A stretch of DNA of 64,000 bases from Cristatella mucedo. Its lineage: Eukaryota > Bryozoa > Phylactolaemata > Cristatellidae. Below are positions 32,782-44,250 of this stretch, piece after piece; positions within the stretch are counted from its first letter, which is position 1, and each line of letters starts with the position of its first letter. A program made the translations under genes and the position numbers. Below the pieces are notes generated by a model. It made no database searches. It saw only the letters and a program-made list of their open reading frames with translations, and was not told the origin of the DNA. The stretch covers positions 491,001-555,000 of the forward strand of contig WPIO01000154.1 in assembly GCA_009760855.2 (NCBI GenBank), given 5' to 3'.

Positions 32782-34400
32782 TAAATGCAGAGCAACGCGA
32801 AAAAGTTCTTTTAGACGACGGATTCATGTGCCGCAGATTACAGTGTGAAGATCATGTTTGCAGATGGTGCAAGTCAGCCAAACTCGTGGTCGTTCTCCAC
32901 AGACTACAGAGTACCTCAGGTCGTGGCAGTCTGCTGCTGTAGCAGATCCTAAGCCAGAGCTTCTGGCTACAAGTAGGAGTAAGTTGCGGCACTCAACCTT
33001 CAGTAGAAACAATATATATCGCAGAGTGAAGCATACGAATGGCATCATTCGAACCACAGACCAAAGGGCACTAGCGTAGACCGAAGGGCATTACTACGCC
33101 CACTCATTTCCAATCGCGACGTCTCTTCTTAGTTTACGACATTGTCTCTCAATGGAAGCAAGGAAACGAAGTGTCTCTTTATAAAATTTTAATCACTAAA
33201 GATTTCGGTGGCGGAGATTCGTCGCTCAATTTCAGGATTGTCTCTTTGCCGAATTAGTGTCAGCCTGAAAACTTTTTCTAGCCTCGCTAGATTCGTGGAT
33301 ACCAGCTGTGCGAGCAAAGGGTGGTTGCAAAGTAGGCACCACTCATTCATTGCGAGTGAGCGTTTGGTAGCTCTCTGTCCCGCACGAGGAGCACGACTGC
33401 CATGCTGTCGCGACTGATGGCCCTCCCGCAGCCTTCAGTCAGCATCCGAGCATACGGTCAAAACTTACAGCAGGCGGTGGCGGACGTCGCGTAACCCAGT
33501 GCGTGTCGCGTGGGCATCGACGGCGACCGAGCGCCAGCATGCGAAGTTGATGAAGGGTGGGTACTTGGAGCCCCTTGGGCGAGATGCGGCATATACAGAC
33601 TTCGTTGACAAATATTTTGTAAAGCCGCCAATACGAAAGTAGGTTGGTTGGTTGGCAGCCCTTTTTCAGAAACCTTCGTCGGCACTAGTTCTGCCGCAAG
33701 CGATTCTGTATTTCTCACAGCAAGGCAAGAGTCCTTGGTGCTAAGGCTGCTCATGTGCTAATAAGGCTCTTGTAGTTCGATTGCATGCAGGCTGGTACCG
33801 CTCCTTTCCTCAACAGCTGGCGGGAGCATCCCCGAGAGGGGCCTGTGCACAGCTGTGGTTAGCTTCTAATGAGGCGTTGACACAGGCCGATAACCCGCTG
33901 GTGAACAGATGGTGGATTCACCATCGGAGCCGGCCAAGGGACAGCCGGAGTCGAGAAGTGGAGACTGGAGTGTGAGAAGGGGGCGAAGGCAGTCGTGCGT
34001 CTTGCTGCTCCGTGCCTTGTGCAATAAACCGTTGGCGTTGTTCATCGGCTGGCTCTCTGATGGGTGAACCAAACTAGAGCTCTCAAATAAGCTCGCCTTG
34101 ATCTTGATGTCATTCGACATTGAGGATTTCCGAGAGCACTCAACGAGTTCGCAACCTCATGCATGCACAGATAGCCTGCATAGATAGTGCGCACCTCTCT
34201 TGAAGCTCACTGGTCACGTAATCTATGTAACATGGGCACACCACCTCGAAGAACGAATGCTAGTGAATTCTAGCGTCAGCTTTGGCTTAGACGAGTCCGA
34301 CTCGGGAAGAGTGCACTTCTGACTACGCCATGGCACCGTATGGATAGCAAACAGAAGTAGTATGCTGAGCAGTCATATCCGAAAACTTATGGCATAACTT
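32782..34400. other. Unassigned 1.6 kb
   Basis: No exon or repeat recognised. Frames of up to 98 codons have no motif. CpG is raised around 33460-33560. Confidence 0.4.
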
Positions 34401-34404
34401 CAAA

Positions 34405-35245
34405 CCTTGCAAGCAAATTCCAGTCTGGTCATAGAGCTATTCAGTCCACAGAGTCAGCATTGCTTCAGGTGGATAAGGACTAACTTAGGAATGCAGACTC
34501 AGATCGAGTATTTGTGCTTGTTTTTCTTGATCTTTCAGCAGCTTTTTGATACTATCATTCACCGAGTCCATCTTAAGCGGCCCTTGTCACGCCTGTGAAT
34601 TACTGGCACTCATTGCAATAGTTAGGGCCTATCTCAGTGGGAGACTCCAGAGTATTGATGTGAATAGACAAATATCGTCCGACCAACCTCTACAATAACG
34701 GTTACCTCAGCGGTCTGCGCTTGGTCCAGGTTTTTTCATGGTTCAGACTCTCCCTCTTGCCGATGTGATTGCCAGGCACAACCTAGACTTTCACTTCTAG
34801 GCAGATGACACTCAGTTGCACCTCTGCTTTGATACCTCCCAGCTCTGTAGCACGTAGAATTCTCTCAATTACTTGCTGAATATATTGTTGACATCCACAC
34901 ATGGATGGTAGCAAACTTTATTAAATTTAATGATGGTGAAACCAACTTACTAGCTATGGGCAAACCAAGTGTGATTTAGAAATTGGAAAAGTTAACGACA
35001 AAAATCGGCTCAACTAGCATATCTCCCATTGAATCTGCACGAAACCCGGGTGTTATGTTCCAAAGTTACATCACATTACATTGCAAGCGGACCCTGTGCA
35101 TGTCATCCCTAACCACGTTATTCTTGTTGTTTCTTGAGCATTCTACCACTAACCATTTGATCGTGCTTCCTTTGCAGCAAATGTAAAGTGCCTAGAAAGA
35201 GACTGCGTTCTCTGAATGAGCTATACTAGATGTAATATTATTGTT
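34405..35245 (+). mobile_element. Degenerate LINE-A
   Basis: RT segments recognisable in broken frames (SQSTESALLQ-like start, ADDTQLHLCF near 34802, SISPIESARNPGVMFQS near 35015), then a jump to the 3' UTR and hairpin (35075-35245). An internal deletion removed the C-terminal coding part. Confidence 0.8.
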
Positions 35246-35389
35246 ATAATTTTGCTGGAAAATGAGCTAAGCACACTGCATGTATTTTAACAAAGATAAA
35301 AGTAAATTACCAGGGCCGTTTCTATGGTGTGAATACAAGTCAGTCCTTGAAGGACAACCGCTAGAACACAGCCGGTACAACCTTTAATG

Positions 35390-36398
35390 TAATGTATCTC
35401 CGTCTGTAACTCCGCAAAGCCATAAAGATCATGTGGGTGTTACGCAGGAGAGTTTTGTATAGCCCACTCACAGCCTAAGCGGCTTTCGGTACGCATTCGG
35501 TAGCCAACAGACTTCGTCTCACGCAACGAAGAGAAAGTAGGAAGCATAGCTGAGTCAGGAGAGCAGTTGAGGTAGTGAGTAGCATAGAAGTAGCAGCTCA
35601 GGACGACTGAAAAGAATGTGCCACAGTCGGCAGTAGGAGAGTAGTTATCGTTGCTTAAGAATTGTGGAAGCGAGTTCCACAGTCTAGGACCTGCAGAGCT
35701 AAATTTTCTGTCACCGACTGTCTTTAAGCGGAGGAATGGGACAGCTAATTTATTGTCCACACAGGACCTGAGGGCGCGAACAGGCTGAACCTGATGCAGC
35801 AGTTCAGCTAGGTATGAAGGAGCCAAGCCGTGGCGGGCCTTGTGGGTCAGCGTAAGAGCTTGGCTCAGTATCCTTTGCTCAACCGGCAACCATCCTAGCT
35901 CCTTCAGCAAAGCAGACACGTGCTCAAACCGCTGGGACTTGAAGACCAGCCTTGCAGCACATATTAATTGTCCGCTGTGGTGGCATAATAGCTTTCTTTG
36001 GCAGCCCAACCAAAAGGGAATTACAATAATCAAGCCGAGACAGAACTAGGGAGCTAGTTAAATTTTTACACCCACTGTGGAAAACAGCTCCTAATCTTCG
36101 ACATGGATCGGATGTGATGGCTAGCTGTTGAGGCAGTCTTCTGAATGACGCTTTTGAGGTTGAGGCAGCTGTCAAAGACGGCACCTAAATTTCGAGCAAG
36201 TGGTGATGGCCGCTCAATAGCTTCACCTATTAGAACAGCAAAGCCTTTTAATCAAGCCACACGCTTAGAGTGTCCTATGAGCAGCAGTTTGGTTATATCA
36301 TCATTTAATTTCAGGAAGTTTTCCGACATCTAGGATCGAATATCGGCAAGGCAAGCATTAAGTTTTTCAGTTGCCGCAGCAGATTCCGAAGGTTTAAT
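35390..36398 (-). mobile_element. LINE-B, 3' 1 kb (host of nested LINE-A)
   Basis: (AATGT) tail at 35392, 3' UTR, and C-terminal coding (frame 35440-36033 with QRFEHVSALLKELGWLPVEQ). Interrupted at about 36398 by LINE-A. LINE-B resumes at 37935 with the YHFYADD segment. Confidence 0.9.
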
Positions 36399-37934
36399 AA
36401 TAATCCCAATAATAATAATGTACTTGATATAGCGCCATCAGAGAACTTAATCTCTTTCTAGGCGCTTTACATTTGCTGCAAAGGGAAATGCAATTGAACG
36501 GTAAGTAAAATCATGCTTGAAAAACAAACAAAATAAATATGGTTAGGGGTGACATGCACAGGGTCAGCATGCAAATGTGGTTAGTGGCAGCATGCACAGT
36601 GTCAGCACGCATAAGCACGTGAAGGAAGAATCACAGGGACCCACTAAGTGCTGTCCTAAATAGGTGTTTTTAAGGTCCTTTTAAGTATGGTCAGGTCGGG
36701 GATGTTCTGACGCAGGTCGGGAGGGAGTTCCAGGCTTTGGGAGCATACGCACTAAATGCATGGTCTGCAAAGGATTTAAGGTTTGTACGAGGTATTTATA
36801 GACAGTTGGATTCCGAAAAGCGGGTGGTACGATGCTTGGCCTCATGGAGGAGTATATCGGAGAGATAGGCTGGAGCCATAGAAAGAAGGGACATACAAGT
36901 GAGCGATAAAACATTGAAGTCAATCCGTTGCTTGACTGGTAGCCAGTGCAGGTCGGCAAGAAGTGGAGTAATGTGGCAACTGCAACGCTAACGACAGACA
37001 AGCCTAGCTGCAGCGATTTGCACCAGCTGCAATCGCCTGATCGCACATGCTGGTAGGCCAGTAAGCAGTGAGTTGCAGAAGTCGAGACGGGATGTCACGA
37101 ATGCATGGACCAACTTAGACGTAGTATCCTTATCTAAACAAGCCCAAATTTTAGCAATGTTATGAAGCTGAAAATAGGCAGATTTGACTGTGGAACTGAT
37201 ATGGTTTTCTAACGAGAGGTCGCTTTGGAATATGACACCTAGATTTTGAGCTGATTCGACAGGAGATATGCTGGCAGAGTCAATTTTGAGAGACAGCCTT
37301 TCCAATCTCTGAATCACACTGGGTTTGACCATAACTGGCAAGTTAGTTTTGTCATCGTTTAGTTTTAGAAAATTTGCTGCCATCCATGTGCGGATGTCAT
37401 CAATGCATGCAGCAAGTGAGATTAGCGAATTTGAGATGCTCGGAGGCTGGGAGGGATCAATGCAAAGGTACAACTGAGTGTCATCCGCATAGAAGTGAAA
37501 GCCTAGATTGTGCTTGGCAATCACATCAGCAAGAGGGAGAGTATAAACCGTGAAAAGAACCGGACCTAGCACGGAGACCTGAGGTACTCCATATTTCAGA
37601 GGTACTTCAGATGATCTTTGTCCATTCACGTCAATTCTCTGGAGTCTCCCACTGAGAAAGGACCTGAACCACTGCAGAGCAGTGCCAGTGATGCCCAGGC
37701 CAGATGAGAGGCGCTCTAGAAGAACTTTGTGATCGATGGTGTCAAAAGCTGCCGAAAGATCGAGCAAAACAAGCAGAGACATTCTACCCATGTCTGCATT
37801 CCTAAGTAGGTCGTTGTATATCGGAAGAAATGCTGACTCTGTGAAGTGATTAGCTCTAAAGCCAGACGAACTTGCTAGCAAGGTGTGAGGTTTCGATATA
37901 TGAGTTCAGCTTGTCTGCCACGACCCGTTCCACG
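36399..37934 (-). mobile_element. LINE-A inserted in LINE-B
   Basis: (ATT)n tail on the left, hairpin, 3' UTR, and an RT frame (36988-37881, 297 codons with [29 protein letters not shown] and [11 protein letters not shown]). GGTTT flanks both ends, a likely target-site duplication. The coding region is frameshifted near 37010. Confidence 0.92.
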
Positions 37935-38000
37935 GTTTGAATGACAAATAATACTGAGTATCGTCAGCATAGAAGTGATATCCTATTCCATGGACGGCAG
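37935..38000 (-). mobile_element. LINE-B remainder after nested LINE-A
   Basis: GGTTTGAATGACAAATAATA through CCTATTCCATGG matches LINE-B 19068-19130 and continues the copy that stops at 36398. Confidence 0.85.
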
Positions 38001-38846
38001 CCATTTTCTAGTTAGCTGCTTCCAATCTCTTCTCCATTGTCTCTAATTAGGTTCGTGTTGAAGAAAGCAATGAGCATAGCTCTACGTATTGGCACCCTCT
38101 CCGAAGTGGATTATGTTGTTCTTATTGAGCCTCTTCCTCCGTCAGCTGCTCGCGTTCAACTGGGGATGCCAAGTTGTTATTTGTGGCGCAATTATCATGT
38201 AAATAATGGCGGGCATGCCTGCCATGACTAGTTAATATAATAGCCATTGTAAATACGATTCCTTATGATGAAGCTTCTTTTTAAGGTCGTTTAAAAATTT
38301 CCCTCTCAATGGATTGACGCGTGGCGTCCTATTTTTCCGCTTTTGCGAGCTCCGTGACCCATTATCACTCGGTTCTTCAATTCACACTGGAACTGAATGC
38401 TAAGACGCAGCGGACGAGCCCGGGAGGTGGGCTTCGCTTTAAAAACAAACGCGTTGCCTGTGTCACAACCGGCTGCCGCAGTGCACGCGGAAATGCGACG
38501 CGAGGAAAGGGTACTGGCGCTGCAGGGCCTTACAGACAGACTTCGGAGGCGGCGCGCTGCACGTCGGCTGACGGCCTTGACCTGGTACGGACCTACTGAG
38601 AAGCGTAGTTTTGTTTTTCGTGATAAACCGCAGCCTCCAGCCTTGGTCCCGCTTCGAGTTGCCTCCGCGTCTCTTCCAGCGCTGGCCTGGAATAGAAGGT
38701 CCGGCAGCGGCTCCATTAGTGGGGGCCAAGGTGAAGGGCAATCGGCCGGTCACCCCGTCACCACGCTACAGGTGTGCAACGGTTCGAAGTTCGGTAGCAT
38801 CCCGCGTTCAACCAGGGTCAACGCATTAGCGCTAGGTTATTCGAAA
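38001..38846. other. Unassigned, GC-rich 38390-38850
   Basis: A CpG-rich block with several overlapping frames (up to 151 codons), none with a recognised motif. Possibly promoter-like or repeat-derived. Confidence 0.35.
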
Positions 38847-38888
38847 GTGTAGGGACTGTTACCTCCTATGACTATTACCACCACTAAC
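38847..38888. repeat. 42-bp direct repeat, left copy
   Basis: Identical over 42 bp to 43191-43232 on the other side of the LTR element. Here it lies 182 bp outside the LTR, on the right only 4 bp outside. Confidence 0.95.
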
Positions 38889-39070
38889 TTCCTGATGAGT
38901 GATGCAGTGAAGGAAAATAACATCCTGATCGGGATTTTTTCTTTTACTTTTTCCTCCAGTCTTTATTAGCAGCCCAACGTTTTTCCAGCTAAATTTAGCG
39001 ATAAATCCGTGGTGACCTTGGCAAGCTTACTCCAAGGTAGCTTCATTCTCTCGATGACAGTAGACACCTG

Positions 39071-39315
39071 TGTAGTCTGAATTATCGTCGCGAACGGCAC
39101 AGATCACTAGCCGACGAGCAACACTACCAGTTTATTCTCCCTACACACGGAGCAGGGCGGAGCATGACTCTCCTCGCCCCTCTTGCCCACCGGAGTCCCC
39201 CGACTCCCTTGGCAAAACAACCACTGATCGCACGGCCCGGCTGCTTACCGCATCGAGTGTCACAGCTCACTCGTACAGCGATCATGGGCAGTGTCATCAA
39301 GTAAATAAAACCACA
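39071..39315 (-). repeat. 3' LTR of the retrotransposon
   Basis: 245 bp, nearly identical to 42942-43186 with about a dozen differences. A purine-rich AGGCGGGCA lies just inside it (polypurine tract candidate). Confidence 0.92.
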
Positions 39316-39399
39316 TGCCCGCCTGATCTGGAGATCAATTAACGACGTAGCCAGAGCAGCAAGCAGCTGTTCTTCTCCACTGCTTAGACAGCGAGAAGG

Positions 39400-40014
39400 C
39401 TAAGCATTAACCACATAGTCCTCATAGTGCGCCGGCGGTCTCAGGCCACATCTTGGCCGTAGCTGTCTGCCGGGCTCGTCGTCTCTGGACATACTACCAG
39501 GGCCAGCATCGGAGTGCTCGTCAAGGAGTTCATTGGCGTTCGGTACTGGTCTGATGTCCTCTAGGTGGCGGTGGATTTCCTCAATTTCAATGCCAACTCC
39601 TTCCGCCGGGGCAGTAACTGTCCCCTGAGGCCATTGAGTGGTGCAACGGGCTCCAGGGCAATTTACGAAAGCCCGCTGACCCTGAATCAAGTCATTTCCG
39701 TCAGAGCTCTCTGTGCAATGCTCGCGAGCCATCGGAGGTTTCCATTCGTACGAGAAAAGCTGACGGCAAGGCGATGAGCCGGCGTCCAATCCGGCGGTGG
39801 CAGAGAGATTGTACCAGTACACCATCATCATTATGTCCCGCCCACTCCGGGCTGCCATTCCTTTTATTGTTCGGTGGTTTACCGTTTCTCTACTATACCG
39901 TTTCCAGAGGACCGGTAGGCACAGCGATACATTGCGTCTACCCCCCAACGATCGCAAAGTTGGCGAAAAGCGTTCGATCGGAAAGTGGTGGAATTGTCCA
40001 TTAAGAGCTGCCAC
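39400..40014 (-). pseudogene. Retrotransposon integrase C-terminal part
   Basis: Frame following the catalytic Glu of the integrase core (NHRTIKGMAARSG) and running through a basic C-terminal stretch to the stop at 39400, close to the 3' LTR. It is in a different frame from the preceding integrase part, so a frameshift near 39885 splits the protein. Confidence 0.8.
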
Positions 40015-40410
40015 GGCGGGCCCCTTTCTCTGAATATTTCGTCCAAGTGTCGGACCACCGATGTCTCGCTCTCGTCGGGTATACGCCGCCAGATGGCAAA
40101 CCTGCTGGGGCCGCTATCGACAAGTGTCAAATACTTGACCCCGTTGAAGAAAGTAACATCAATAGCCAGGCGGCGCCAGTTGGAATCTGCGTCCAAATGT
40201 CCATGGCTCCAAGACACTAGCGGTGGATCCACAGACCGGCAACGCATGCACGATTTAACAACGCGTTCCGCTATCTCCCGCGTTACTGAAATGCCGGGGA
40301 AGCAGAGCCTGACCAGGTACAACGTACGGTCAACCCCTAGGTGATGCAAATCGTGGAACGCTCGCCGGTCTACTTCTTGTGCTGGAGTAGCAGCTGCGTG
40401 AATCGAGATT
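39879..40410 (-). pseudogene. Retrotransposon integrase, zinc-binding and core part
   Basis: HHCC-type zinc-binding segment (HDLHHLGVDRT, later SCMRCR), then the core with catalytic Asp in AIDVTFFNG, Asp in LLMDNSTTF and Glu in GNGIVEK. It ends in a premature stop at 39879. The upstream end is frameshifted from RNase H near 40445. Would join element DNA to the host chromosome if intact. Confidence 0.85.
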
Positions 40411-40413
40411 GGC

Positions 40414-41880
40414 TTAAGCCACGGCTGCGGTACTCGCGTTAAGTGTTGCTTTGTTGTCAGCCGAACGCACCAGCTGTATTCTCACCCGAAGGTCGTACTC
40501 CTTAATTACGTCGCGTATTATTGCTGTCCGCCGTCGAGCCAATGCCTCGCCTAGACCTCGCATACGGATTGGCTTATCACCTACGACAAGCGATCGAAGC
40601 CACGAATGCACAGTGGCCGAGTCAGTAAACAGTTCGATCTCTCGCAGGCCCCAGGCCAAGTTTAGGCCCTTTATGACAGCCTCTAGTTCAGCCAGATTTA
40701 TATGCGCTACGTCATCTGGCTTTCTAAGCCAGGAGGCATCCTCGACAGTCTGCCCTCCAATTCGCAAGCAGGTGCCAATCGCTAAGCTGCTTGCGTCACA
40801 CCATACCTGTCCGCTGGGTGACGACGGCACACTCCACCCTCCGGAAACTGGATCCTCTTTTATCACGCGTCGGCTGATCCCCTGTGCCATCCGAAGGACG
40901 TCCTCCGTAACCTCGGCATCCCACGACAGGTCTTTTGTGGCTCTCTTTACGTAGCTGCAGGCTGGTCGAAGCCATCCGGCAACGGGAAAATGTCCCGTTA
41001 ACTGTCCACACCACGAGAAAAGCTGCCTGCGAGTCGCGCACTGAGGTAGCGGTTCAACATCGTTATCTCTGCCCCACTTAAGCTTTCCTTCATAGTCAGT
41101 GACGCGAAGCCCTAGTACGCGACCTCCGACCAACTTTTCCGGGGGCTTAGCTTCGAGCCCGAACTGTCGTAGGAGAGAGATAACACGCTCATTCGTGACA
41201 ATGTCATTGTTGGAGATTATATCGTCCACGTATGAGTCAGTGCCTTCGCGCACCCGTGGGTCAAAAGAAAGCACCTTAATTAACACGGCGGTCATTATCT
41301 TAGGCGCTACATTTAATTCGAAGCCTAGCCGCGTAAGGCAGTACCGCATCCCCTGGTAGGCAACAACCTGGTATCTCCACAGGGAAGGGTCGACATGAAG
41401 CTGTAAATACGCTTTGCGAAGGTCGATAATGCTGACGTTACTTCCCATGTGGCGCCATGCCCGAAGTTTCTCGCTGCAAACGTCACCGTTGCCAGTGTGA
41501 CTGGAAGCGTATTGGTTCAGATCCCGGTAGTCTAAAACGGGCCGCACTTTGTCTTTATTACTCTGGAACACTGCCATTAGCGGCACGAGGCCATCACACT
41601 CCCCTTCGTAGGGCTTCAGCCAGCCGAGTTGGATCCACTCTTGGATCTCCTTATCGTAGTCGGCCTGCAAGTTGGCGGGCACGCGGTAAGCCTCGACGCG
41701 GTTTACCAAGGTGGAAGAAGTCACGCCGTCGGCCCAATGCCACTTTACGACCCATTTTCCGCCACGATACACCTCCCTGTCGGAAACACTGACGTCGCTC
41801 GACAGTGCCCTGATTGCATTGCACCGCCCATTGAAGGTTACTACACCGCCTTCAGGGCCTATCACCACGCCTCCCAGCTG
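40414..41880 (-). pseudogene. Retrotransposon reverse transcriptase-RNase H
   Basis: 484-codon frame. RT: VRPVLDYRDLNQY (residue 108 on), SIIDLRKAYLQLHV (146 on, motif A), ELNVAPKIM, catalytic YVDD (213-216). RNase H: WCDASSLAIG (Asp358), LAELEAV (Glu), FTDSATVHSWL (Asp416). It is in frame with the protease upstream but separated by one TGA at 41881-41883, and loses frame just after SADNKA. Copies cDNA and degrades the RNA template in the intact element. Confidence 0.9.
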
Positions 41881-42255
41881 TCACACAGCATCCATGCCAA
41901 GGAGCATATCATACCCCGTTACGATCTCGGATACGAGGCAGTCCAGCTCTAGTGCGATGCCCTGCACAGAGCATGTCATGCGACACGCCGACCGGCAACG
42001 AGCGACTGCTCCATTGAACGTAATTACTGGCTCGTTAACCGGATAAGACTGCGCCGAGGTGGCAGGCAGTACCAAAGATTTAGTCACGATCGACCGAGAG
42101 CAGCCAGTATCAAGGAGCGCCTTTATAATACGACCACCGTTGAGAACATTTATTGTTGGCAGTCGAGTTGATAAGCAGGGGAATGCGCCGGCGCTATAAC
42201 ATGCGCTTCCCCTTACTCGTTTTTTGGCTGCGCATCGGTGCGACGCTCCGGACAT
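41881..42255 (-). pseudogene. Retrotransposon aspartic protease
   Basis: Contains the active-site motif ALLDTGCSRSIVT and the later hydrophobic LLGMDAV, usual for retroelement proteases. Ends at an in-frame TGA directly before the RT frame. Confidence 0.85.
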
Positions 42256-42446
42256 ATCGCTGCTAGGTACGGGTCGTCACCGCATACAAAACACAGCCTT
42301 CGCTGCCTTCGCGACGAACGGAAGTCGCGACTTATGCGCCCTTCCATTTTGCAGAAGAAGCAAAAACGCTTCCGTGGAGTCGGGCGAGAGCCTCTAGCTC
42401 CTAGTGCCTCAGCAGCGGCCGCGTAGCTCGGCTCTTGGCAACTCAC
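42213..42446 (-). pseudogene. Retrotransposon nucleocapsid (zinc knuckles)
   Basis: Two Cys-x2-Cys knuckles, both damaged: CFFCKMEGRISRDF lacks the His and last Cys, and CFVCGDDPYLAAIC has Tyr in place of His. The frame differs from both gag and protease. Confidence 0.75.
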
Positions 42447-42925
42447 AAGCGCTCAAGCCTTCTCAACAACCTCGGAAATCGCCATTTTGTCGAACGCACA
42501 CGCGCGCGTAGCTGCTTTCGGATTTCCTCTGCAAGCCCGGTGACGAAAGCGCATTTTTTCAAGTCATCCTTCGCAGCCGCACTCACCAATCCGGCCAGCC
42601 GGGCCAAAATCGATGCGTATACGTCCACTGGCTCCCTAGCTTGGAGCCGCCGTGTCGTGAGCTCCTCAGAAGCTTTAAATTTATCCGCCAAAAATGCAGC
42701 CAGAAGAGCCTCTTTTGCGATGGTATAGTCTTTCTTCGCCTGTCCATCGATGCTTTGGTACACGGCGAACGCTCCGCCGGTTAGAAAAAGGGGCAGGAAT
42801 TCGTGGCGGTCGGCAGCGACAATACCTCGAATCACTGCCACCAGATCAAACTTTTCAACCCAGACCGCAAAGTCTCCACTGCCGTCGAATTGAGTGACGA
42901 TGTGGCGGAACTTTACGTTCTCCAT
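42443..42925 (-). CDS. Retrotransposon gag (capsid-like)
   Basis: From ATG 42925 (MENVKFRHIVTQFDGSGDF) through VWVEKFDLVAVIRG to a frameshifted end. Retrotrans-gag-like: FDG start, W at the expected place, LLAAFLADKFKA and REPVDVYASIL. It begins 17 bp inside the 5' LTR. The frame is lost before the zinc knuckles. Confidence 0.75.
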   Translation of the reverse strand: MENVKFRHIVTQFDGSGDFAVWVEKFDLVAVIRGIVAADRHEFLPLFLTGGAFAVYQSIDGQAKKDYTIAKEALLAAFLADKFKASEELTTRRLQAREPVDVYASILARLAGLVSAAAKDDLKKCAFVTGLAEEIRKQLRARVRSTKWRFPRLLRRLERL

Positions 42926-42941
42926 TACTGCCAAAATAGCT

Positions 42942-43186
42942 TGTAGTCTGAATTATCGTCGCGAACGGCACAGAACACCAGCCGACGAGCAACACTACCA
43001 GTTTATTCTTCTTACACACGGAGCAGGGCGAAACACGTCTCTCCTTGCCCCTCTCGCCCACCGGAGTCCCCCGACTCCCTTGGCAAAACAACCACTGATC
43101 GCACGGCCCGGCTGCTTACCACATCGAGTGTCACAGCCCACTCGTACAGCGATCAGGGGCAGTGTCATCAATTAAATAAAACCACA
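42942..43186 (-). repeat. 5' LTR of the retrotransposon
   Basis: 245 bp; pair of 39071-39315. In element orientation TGTGGTTTTATT to CAGACTACA. Confidence 0.92.
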
Positions 43187-43190
43187 GAAG

Positions 43191-43232
43191 GTGTAGGGAC
43201 TGTTACCTCCTATGACTATTACCACCACTAAC
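43191..43232. repeat. 42-bp direct repeat, right copy
   Basis: Perfect match to 38847-38888. Confidence 0.95.
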
Positions 43233-43584
43233 AACTGCGATGAGACTTTCCGACGCTCATAATTGCAACGCACACTTGTGCGCTGAATTACTTTTCCGTG
43301 TTTAACAATTGGGTATCCGGGAAAACTTCTCTAATTTCAACCGGAAGGCACGTTTCACGGACACGTTATTGTAGTTTTGAAAGCATCATTGCCGCCTGGC
43401 AATATGGCGGCATTCGGGAGCCATTTGCCAAAGCATCTGCCGACATAGTAATAATAACTATGATATTTAATATAGCACCCTTAGAGAACGTATTTTGAGC
43501 CAACGTTGCTATCCTAGCCGGCAATAAACTAATAAAGAGCCGCAGATGACGATAGAGACCACCGCTACTAGCGTTTACGAGCAG
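43233..43584. other. Unassigned
   Basis: No gene seen. AATAAACTAATAAAG at 43526 could be a poly(A) signal of something unrecognised. Confidence 0.3.
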
Positions 43585-43640
43585 TACATGTGATCTTTAT
43601 TGCTCTTGTGTGCTAAATGAAAGCAGGCTGTTTGATCAGC
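43585..43640 (+). mobile_element. SINE-1 3' fragment
   Basis: TTGTGTGCTAAATGAAAGCAGGCTGTTTGATCAGCT resembles the last 40 bases of SINE-1 (GTTGCTATACAAAAAGAGGC...CATCAGCT). Confidence 0.4.
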
Positions 43641-43774
43641 TGACGAAGCACGGATTTCTCAAGTCTCTCTCCGCCTGCGCCCATGCAAGAATGAGCACGT
43701 GCCATCTCTGCCACCTCATCGCTGTCCTCCTCGTAGCTGGAAAGCTATCGGGGCAATGGAAAAACGCAATGCAT

Positions 43775-43865
43775 TGTAATGTATCTAAAAGTGCCTGGAA
43801 AGACATTGAGTTCTCCGAGGGTGCTATATCAAATGTATTGTCATTGTTATTATTATTGTTATCGT
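43775..43865 (+). mobile_element. LINE-A 3' end fragment
   Basis: AAAGTGCCTGGAAAGACATTGAGTTCTC hairpin and (ATT)n-like tail, abutting the LINE-B tail. Confidence 0.7.
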
Positions 43866-43967
43866 AAAGTAATGTACTGTAATGTAACTCCGTCAGTAAC
43901 TCCACTAAGCCACACAGACTATGCGGGTGTTACGCAAGAGAGTTGTGTATGGAGCACTCGCAGCCTA

Positions 43968-44250
43968 ATAATAATAATAATAATAATGCACTTGATAAAG
44001 CGCCCTCAGAAAACTTGATCTCTTTCTAGGCGCTTTACATTTGCTGCAAAGTGAAATGCAATTGAATGTTAAGTAAAATCATGCTTAAAAAGCAAACAAA
44101 ATTATTAATATGGTTAGGGTGACATGCACAGGGTCAGCATGCAAATGTGGTTAGTGGCAGCATGCACAGTGTCACCACGCATAAGCACATGAAGGACGAA
44201 TCACAGGGACCCACTAAATGCTGTCCTAAATAGGTGTGTTTTTAAGTTCC
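43968..44250 (-). mobile_element. LINE-A 3' end nested in LINE-B
   Basis: (ATT)n tail, hairpin, 3' UTR and the ORF end, flanked by GCCTAA on both sides. Confidence 0.88.

Larger units (their letters stand above)
39071..43186 (-). mobile_element. Ty3/Gypsy-like LTR retrotransposon, 4.1 kb
   Basis: Two LTRs of 245 bp each bound a gag-protease-RT-RNase H-integrase region read on the minus strand. That order excludes Ty1/Copia. LTRs start TG and end CA in element orientation. No matching 5-bp target duplication is seen (flanks CACCTG and GAAGG). Reading frames are broken at several places, so this is an old, inactive copy. The primer binding site was not recognised. Confidence 0.9.

Noticed and set aside
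33870-34130. Possible solo LTR with AATAAA at 34023
   Set aside because: No paired LTR, no clear TG...CA ends and no second copy in the window.
38397-38852. 151-codon plus and 136-codon minus frames in GC-rich DNA
   Set aside because: Overlapping frames on both strands with no motif; long frames are expected by chance in CpG-rich sequence.
40451-40954. Plus-strand frames across 39.5-42.9 kb
   Set aside because: Antisense shadows of the LTR retrotransposon pol and gag, whose motifs are on the minus strand.
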